Assembly (NCBI GenBank): GCA_033439765.1
Contig: JAULSN010000008.1
Span: 868,001 to 932,000 of the forward strand
DNA length: 64,000 bases
Direction: 5' to 3'
Source: Lasiosphaeria ovina
Taxonomy: Eukaryota; Ascomycota; Sordariomycetes; Sordariales; Lasiosphaeriaceae
In this document: in pieces, positions 57,515 to 64,000 of the stretch
Numbering within the stretch: position 1 is the stretch's first letter
Layout: the number at the start of each line of letters is the position of its first letter
Translations under genes and position numbers: made by a program
Notes under the pieces: model-generated
The model's input: only the letters and a program-made list of their open reading frames with translations
Database searches by the model: none
What the model was told of the DNA's origin: nothing

Positions 57515-57855
57515 GAGGACTTCGAAGCCGCTCGAGCGAGCACCGTCGACTTCGTCACCAGCGGATCATGTCGGCTATGGCGAAGGCAAGCATTCTAGTA
57601 GAGTCGCGGACGAGGTCGCTGTAGGCGTTGCGGCGGTGGCGCGTCCGCCCCCGCCTCCGCCTCGACGGGCCGGAAGACGTGCAGCAAGGCGAGAAGGGCG
57701 AGTATAGGCTCGATAACACTAGTGACGGTGCCTTGTTAGCTTAGCGCCTCGGTCGCGACGACGAGGGTGGGAAGGCCGTCGTCTGCGCCGAACTTGGCTA
57801 AAAGACCCGGTTCAGGTCCCTATGCCGAGTTTTGGTCCTTCCCAGCATGTCGTGT
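57515..57855 (+). repeat. Diverged inverted repeat, copy B
   Basis: Partner of 52350-52737 (see there). The blocks run in the same order when copy A is reverse-complemented, ending in the gagttttggtcc motif. Confidence 0.7.
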
Positions 57856-58381
57856 CACCCCACTCGGAGCAGTATTGAGGGCTGCATACCGGAAATTGTT
57901 CAGGGCATCCAGCGGCCGGCAGCAGTAGAGATCTGTCCATCAGAGTTTGTTCTGGCACTCTTGTGTTCGCTTCGTTCAGCAGCGGGTTCACGAATGGGCT
58001 CGGGAAGGAGAGATGTGGAACAAAGAGCGAGATTCACCAGAGATCTGGCGGATGCGCTTCTGTAGTTGGGCTGCAAATCCAGTTTGCAATTTGTCACATT
58101 GGGCAGGCCTCGCCCATCGTCGTGCTCGTCGCCGCTAGCACCGCCGGTATTACCGCTGCCGGGGTGGGACATCTCGGCGTGGATGCGCAAAGGCAGGTCG
58201 GCCATCTGCAAAGTACGCCGGTCGCCCTCCCCGAGACGGCATCGTCGTTGTCGTTATCGTTCATGCCGCCCCGTGGGAACGCTGCTCGAGGCAGTTGAAG
58301 CCAGAACTCCCACCCCGAGTGAACCGGCGATCGCGGGGGTCGACATCTTTGCGCCCCCTGGCCTAGGCCCTGCTACGGTCC
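57856..58381. other. Degenerate accessory DNA
   Basis: About 0.5 kb with no recognised gene. Confidence 0.4.
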
Positions 58382-59098
58382 CTAAGAGGTATCGCTAGAC
58401 CACAGACTCGTCGCGCTCCCAGTTCCCGAGCAGGCGGAAGTGCCGACCGCGCCTTGTCGTCGTGTTGGGGGGGGGGGGGTTCCTTTTCGGGCTGGAGGGT
58501 TCAAGGGAGGCTCGTTCGGGGATATCTGGCGGGAGAGTGTCAGATTGGGTGGAGCTCGTTTCGGTGATCGTAACGTATGAAGACAAACTCCGCACTGCCG
58601 AAGGCGTTTTGCCCTTCCGGTGAAGGCCATGCTGCCGCCATCTCGGCCCCCCCCTGCTTCGAGACCAGAACGGACGAGCGTTGTCATATCGCGCCCATGG
58701 TGCGGGATGGAGGGGTTATTGAACGTGGGAGCTGTCGGATGACTTGGTGGTGTCTGGCCCACTCTCCCTGAGTGAGGTGTAGCGGGTCCGATGATAGTCA
58801 CGCCGGGCGCTTGCCTCGGATCGCTGTCGCGAGCGGTCCCCCTCGCGCTTCTTTTAGGACGGCGCGGAGGTGATCGGTAAACCACAATGGCGGCCTTGAT
58901 GAAGCAGCAGCAGGATTCGGTTGGGGTATTCGGTCGGGCGACGCGGTCGACGGCCAGATTGAGTATCGAGGCAAGAGCGGCAATGACAGAGCCCCAATTG
59001 CGCGGCGCCTTCTCTTCGCCGGCGAAGGGGCTGTTGCAAAGTGGGCAGATCGGCGTCCGCGGGGTCAGCTGCTTCCAGCGGTTGGTACAGGCTTTTCG
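58382..59098 (-). pseudogene. RING-finger protein remnant
   Basis: The minus-strand frame begins just after a TGA (about 59099-59101) with CTNRWKQLTPRTPICPLCNS, which matches the second half of a RING-type zinc finger (C-x2-RW...CPLC). It continues GSVIAALASILNLAVDRV and a Pro/Arg-rich tail to a stop at 58382. The first half of the RING is not in frame upstream, so the gene is truncated. A G13 run (58467-58479) lies in the tail. RING proteins are usually ubiquitin E3 ligases. Confidence 0.5.
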
Positions 59099-59731
59099 TC
59101 AAGTATCGCTTTCAACCCGCGCGCCCTCGTGGACCGCCTCGATTAGAATCAGCCCGCCACAGCGCGCTCCGAACACTTGCAGCGACCCGACGTCCACGTC
59201 TCGACAGCACCATCGGACAAACCAGCACCTCTATATTTCTTCCCTTGGCCGTTAACATGTTCATGCTCGCGACACCGTATTCCGCCGACGACGTTGCATT
59301 CCATGATGGTGGCGCCCGGCTGGGGACGGGTGGTGCCGGAAGATGAGGTCTGACATGTTCACGTTGCCCTTGTCGCCGGATTGGCCGACTTGGAACACGG
59401 GCTTGCGGTTCGCCTTGTCCTTGTGTATCGGTCCGCAACTCTTCCCAGCAGAGGGCTGCTGCACTTCTTGCGGATCGGGAAACTAGCTAGCACGAGCTAG
59501 ACATCGTCTGTAGGCGTCTTGCCGAGCAGATTGTGGTGGAGGTGGTCGCGAGCGAGTTCAATGAGCTTGTTCTTGAGGGGGGCAATCGGCGGGTAGCGGG
59601 GAAGGGGTTCTCCACGGCCCGCGCATGGGGTTGTTCTGGGTTCGAGCTTTTGTCACGTCGCGCAAGCGCACGATGGACTTGGAAAAGAGAAGTTTTTTCC
59701 CGACGCGGATGATAAGAGGTAAAATAAGCTA
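59099..59731. other. Degenerate accessory DNA
   Basis: Nothing recognised beyond the short flank upstream of the RING remnant. Confidence 0.4.
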
Positions 59732-59745
59732 CCTGACCAGTCAGG
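59732..59745. repeat. Small palindrome, candidate Helitron 3' hairpin
   Basis: cctgaccagtcagg: 6-bp stem with a 2-nt loop, about 200 bp beyond the end of the Helitron reading frame. Helitrons carry a hairpin near the 3' terminus, but no convincing CTRR end follows, so the assignment is weak. Confidence 0.25.
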
Positions 59746-59960
59746 AAGGGGTCAGCTGAACGGATGCCTCCGGCGGCGCCTGCGGCGGGCTGTCCTCGCT
59801 TCGCTCGAAGGATTAGTAAAGATAACCCCGCTTTGTGCCATGATCAAGGGCAACTGTGCAACTATGTCAAAAGTAAACAATACGGCGTGATCATCACAGG
59901 ATAAATAGCATGGTGTTGAGGCTGTCGATTTAGCTATCTAGGCGTGTATTTGGCCCGGAA

Positions 59961-61921
59961 CTAAGACCTCGCCGGCATCAACACGGCGCCTGTAATCCAC
60001 CTCGCGAGGCGGTTATTGAGGTCATTTAGGGGCGTTGACCTAACGCCGGGGAGCTCAATGTAGTTGCGAATGGGCGGCTGCTCGGGGGCCAGCTCCCTAC
60101 CCTGCACCTGATCACGTAGTCGAGCGAGATCAGCCTGTGCAGGAATGAGGTTAGGTGCCGCGGCATAGTCGATAAAGTCCTCATCCTCAACTTCATCGTC
60201 ACCGGGGACCTGCGGCACGGCAGGGGCTTCCTCTTCAACCTCAATAACGGCGACCTGGTCTATGACGTTACCGTCCTCGGGCAACTGTGCGAGGCGCTCG
60301 ACATCGACCTGAAGGTCCGAGTAACCACGGTGGTTTGCGATTAAATATCGCAACCAAGTCTCAATGGCAGCACGGCGAACCCTGAAGTCGGCACGAAAGC
60401 TCCTGATCAAATGTGCGTTGTTGTTTTCCGACTGGCGAGGCCGCACTATGACGATGTCGAGCTCCCGAGGGAGGCGAGGGAGCTGGTTATAGAGGGAGCC
60501 AGTATCACGCAAGAAGCTAACGCAGTGCTTGCTGTGCCGGTATTGTTGACCTCGAACTAATCGAACATCTAGAAAGACGTGAACGCGTGCAATGAGCTGC
60601 TCCTCAACTTGTGTAAGCTTCGGCAGGTGATCCGGGACGTCACCGAGGTCCATGTTGTTCTCGGCAGAAAAGAAGTTAGGCATGTCGTCAGGCTTTCTAT
60701 CGTCACGGTAGTGACAGGCTGCACATATGCCACCGGTAATGCGAAGGTTGTACTACGAGTGGCGGCAGCGGGGACAATGCTGTAAGGAAGACTCGCCGTC
60801 AATGCGAGCCTGGAAGCCGTATAAAAGCTCACGATCGGTGGCGAGAAGGGAATCAACCGCCAAGTCGTCTTCAAGGACCGGGTTTTCCTCTATTGGAAAT
60901 AGAGGCACGGCAGCTTCGGCGACAGGAGATTGAGATGCACGGGGACGGTACTGGCTGCCAAAAGCAGGACCACGTTGGCGGCGGGGCGTAGGGCGAGGAG
61001 TGCTAGGCCCACTCATGTAGTCGCTTTGTGAGGCAGCTGACTGCGAGGGTGATATGCTTGATTGAAGTTCTGCATCACAGGCTCGGCAGTGATCACGGCC
61101 CCTGAATTCAGCCTCGGGGAAATACTGCCAGCAACGCGGGCACATCTGGCGGTTGTTGTCCTCCACAAAAGGATCTCCGGGATCACCGCCCGGCGGGCGA
61201 GCGAGAAGCTCTTGTGACGGCGGTGTTGCAGACGGAACTTGTCCCTGCCGACGCTCTGATCTGTGACGCCGCTGTATGTCAAGGCGGTCGTCATGTGCCG
61301 CCTGTTGTTCGGGTGTATAACCCTCAACCTGACCACGCCGATGGAATATTGAGGTAAGGCGTTGAAAGCCGCTGCGAGGCTGAGGACTTCCGAGGGCAGG
61401 CGGCGCGGGGGATTGACCTCGGGGAAGAATGGGGGTAGGGGCACGGGTGCGGCCTAGGCGAAGACTTCCGAGTCCGAGGGAAGGCCGGGGACGAAGACTG
61501 GGAGCTGGCCCCGGGGGGGGGGCGAGCCGGAAGGTCGGCGAAGAGGACCGTATGCCATTGAGGCGGCTCGAGAGGCACGGCCTTCAGGCGAGGACAACAC
61601 GTCGGGTGTACGCTTAGACCGCGGGGCGAGGGCAGGCATGTTCGAGAGGAGGTCGCGAATACTGGATCGGTGCGCGCCAACATTCAGACCGCGGCAAGTA
61701 TCGCAATTAACCGTCAATCCTCCTCTTCTTCCACCAGGCTTTGCAACAAAGTGCTGGTGATGCTTGACGAACCTGCAAGCACGGCATCTCTTGTAATCGA
61801 CGGGAATCTCGTCATCGGGGGTCTCAATCGGTAGGATCGGGCGGTCGGGAGGAAGGCCACCACCTCCGCCTGGATTTGGCGGAGGCGGCGGGGGCTGTGG
61901 AGGGACCCCGACCGTAGCCAT
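59961..61921 (-). mobile_element. Helitron remnant: N-terminal part of the Rep/helicase protein only
   Basis: Starts at 61921 (MATVGVPPQPPPPPPNPGGG). Three Cys-rich pairs: CRACRFVKHH...CDTCRG, CPRCWQYFPEAEFRGRDHCR and CPRCRH...ICAACHYRDD. Then comes the conserved segment NNMDLGDVPDHLPKLTQVEE / IARVHVFLDVRLVRGQQYRH / LPRLPRELDIVIVRP typical of the N-terminal region of fungal Helitron helicases. The frame ends at 59961 soon after LPGVRSTPLNDLNNR; the Rep and Pif1-type helicase domains are absent. Damage inside: TAG after SDSEVFA (about 61454), a frameshift between about 61440 and 61300, and TAG after CPRCRHS (about 60753). Both stops are one C-to-T or G-to-A step from sense codons. The element is non-autonomous. 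Confidence 0.8.
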
Positions 61922-62271
61922 CGCGGCGGCTCGAAAAAAACGCGTTCCTGTCGTATATTAGTAGGCATCAATAGCCCGATGATCTTGAAGCATTCGGCAT
62001 ACCTGTTCATAGCTGGAAAGGCGAGAAATCGTGCATGCGATTGACTGAGGTTGTGTTGCGAGGTTGTAGGAGGAAAGAGGTTAACTTTTGGCGGGGGAGC
62101 CGGTAAGAAAGTCGAAGCTTGAGCACGAACCAACGAACCCCGGGTAAACCTCGGAAGTGGCCGGCTGAACCTCGGGACAGCGATTTACAGCCATTCTACC
62201 CCCTCAACACCAAAACAAATTCTCGTGATAGTTGAGTTGTCGATGTTCATGGTCTACTAATTGTTGGATTT
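61922..62271. other. 5' flank of the Helitron frame
   Basis: Leader region up to the 62272 palindrome; no gene. Confidence 0.5.
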
Positions 62272-62291
62272 CTAGGGGGCAAGCCCCCTAG
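62272..62291. repeat. Perfect hairpin palindrome next to the Helitron remnant
   Basis: ctagggggc-aa-gccccctag: 9-bp stem, 2-nt loop. It lies about 350 bp upstream of the Helitron start and may mark the element boundary or another insertion. Confidence 0.85.
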
Positions 62292-63675
62292 GACCCCCAG
62301 TGCCTGCGGCGCCTTCCTTCTTCTCCCTAGCATATGCACGTTACGTAGGACATCTACCAATTGGGAAATTGCTCCTTCCCCTGACACAACCCCGACACAG
62401 CAAAGCGGCATTTAACGGCTTAATAGGTCCGAGGATTGTCCGATCGACCAGTCCCTGTCCTGTATTTTGACACGGACGAAAACTAGCCAATCCCTGTACG
62501 AGAAACATTCGGCACCCTCACGGTAGAGTAGAGAAGACAGCCTCTCTACGCCACCTACGCTCGCAAGCTCGCTTCGGTGGCTCCGTTCAGCTGAAAGAGA
62601 GCGCCGGTCTTCTGGTAACCCCGAATTGCGCGTTTTCGCAGGCAGCGACGAGTGTTTGAACGCGGCCACGCCCTACCCCTTCTGCCCGCTAACCTCAACT
62701 GCCCTCCATCCACACAATATCCTCGACACCAATCCTTACCGACGACTTGGATACATCAAGAGGCTACTTGCTGATGCGGCCGTAATGACCTCTGCTGGCT
62801 CGCCGTTAAGGTTTGGGCAGCGTCGACGAAGCAGTACCCACATGGCATCCGCCCATACAATGATGGCAGGGCGGCGAGCGTAAACAGTTCAGAACCAGGG
62901 CCACAGCACAAGTTGTGACGAGGATCACATGTCAAACTGCCCCGCATCAGGCTCTTCACCGACGCATCTGCTGCAAACCCGACAGGAGTCTTTTGTCCCG
63001 GTAGTGTCACAGCACAAATCTGTGGCAACACCCTCCATTGTCATTGGTGGCAATCCCAAGCTCTTGGAGTGCGGTGCGCTGTCTCGGATGTCTGCGTGCC
63101 TAGTGTAGAATCTGCTAGAGGTTGGGCGGCGCGGGCTTAGCGGGTCGGGCGGCAGTGGTGGGACAATCCGCAACAAACTTGGGGGCGGCGACCAAGAGTA
63201 TGCCATCTACAACTGCAACGCATCGCCATTCGACATACGTTCCCTTCCTTCTTGCTGGAAGACGCACTCACCACCGGAGATGTCTGCACCCGCTTGCCTG
63301 GGCTGACCCTCCTTGTCATCATCATCCGGGTGTCATACAGCAGTGACAGGTTCTCAGGCAGCAATGCATTGCAGATCTGGGGGCTATGCCCGCTCGCGCG
63401 CACCAATCACCTGCTCGATTTTAAGCTCTCCGCTCTCCGCTCCTGGCATGTTTCCTTTGATCTGACGCGAGCAAGGCCAGCCTAGTGGCCTCTTTGGATC
63501 TTGGATGTCGTGGCACCTTCACGCTGTCTTCAAGCTCCAGCAACCGACCTACTTCGCCAGCCAGAAACCTCGCCAACCCTGGACCATGGCGGGCGGCAGT
63601 GGACCCAGGAGCATCAGATGCACAAAATCTGGCAAAGCTCAACCCTCCTCACCATCGACGGCACCTACGACTTGA
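62292..63675. other. Degenerate accessory DNA
   Basis: No gene. The block tcaccgacgcatctgctgcaaac (62956-62978) nearly matches 52349-52374 in the same orientation, a trace of the repeat family of copies A and B. Confidence 0.4.
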
Positions 63676-64000
63676 GCGAACCCATCCCTGTGGAATCAAG
63701 AGTGGCAAGAACAGATACCCCAGCGCCAAAGGTCGAATCGGAAAACTGGACCCAAGAGGAGTACATCGGAGTTGCCTACCCGTAGTGATGAGGACGGAAT
63801 CGAGGAGCCGGGCGACTTGTGGCTTGATGTGGACGAATATCTTGAGGACGACGAGCTGCTGTCCAATGAGGATTGCTTCAGCGAGGGCAGCGACCCAGAG
63901 GAGGAGGACTCCGAGGACGCTTCGGGGGAATCCTCCGAGGGCTCTATCAGCCCTGTAGCCCCCAGGAATGGGCTTGAGCATCAACGAACCCCAGGAGAAG
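63676..64000 (+). CDS. Partial acidic reading frame at the right edge
   Basis: Open to the end of the window: a basic stretch (WNQEWQEQIPQRQRSNRKTG) is followed by a very acidic stretch (DLWLDVDEYLEDDELLSNED, PEEEDSEDASGESSEGS). This resembles the tail of a DNA-binding or transposase-like protein, but no domain is seen and the 5' side is closed by TGA at 63673. It may be the second exon of a gene continuing to the right. Confidence 0.3.

Noticed and set aside
1..64000. CRISPR arrays, operons or prokaryotic defence genes
   Set aside because: Spliced fungal genes throughout; the tandem repeats are contiguous units without spacers.

Overview
The window looks like nuclear DNA of a filamentous ascomycete (Pezizomycotina, most likely a sordariomycete; the species cannot be read from it). 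The genes have many short GT-AG introns with fungal branch points, and the recognisable proteins are standard fungal housekeeping proteins. Transposon and pseudogene remnants carry in-frame stops of the C-to-T / G-to-A kind expected from repeat-induced point mutation (RIP).

Left part (1-31 kb): a gene-rich, conserved core segment. In order: methionine aminopeptidase 2 (-, cut by the window edge), a membrane-anchored J-domain protein with a 31-codon AGT serine tract (+), mitochondrial porin/VDAC (-), asparagine synthetase with 10 exons (-), the SUMO-conjugating enzyme UBC9 (-), peroxin PEX19 with a GC-AG intron (+), a conserved-looking protein of unknown function (-), an F-box/LRR-like protein (-), a CinA/PncC-type nicotinamide-nucleotide amidase-like protein (-), and an MDP-1-type HAD phosphatase fused to an unrecognised C-terminal domain (+). 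A 5.4 kb stretch without a gene follows, then a 998-residue low-complexity protein (-). Every exon chain here closes in frame without damage.

Right part (about 32-64 kb): an accessory, decaying region. It holds small tandem repeats, a coiled-coil gene built on a 21-bp repeat, a degenerate Ty1/Copia retrotransposon, and broken genes: a kinase-ankyrin gene, an FHA-kinase gene, one HET-domain gene with about four frameshifts, and a HET N-terminal fragment. It also holds diverged inverted repeats, several minisatellites and 12-17 nt G/C homopolymers, a RING-finger remnant, and the N-terminal third of a Helitron protein. HET, ankyrin, FHA, kinase and coiled-coil modules are typical of fungal nonself-recognition and signalling genes. 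The region therefore reads as a graveyard of such genes invaded by transposons, possibly subtelomeric (inference). No intact gene cluster or operon-like system is visible in it.

The two most unusual items are the phosphatase fusion (20.1-21.9 kb), whose junction lies inside a single exon, and the clustered remains of kinase and HET genes between 42 and 52 kb.
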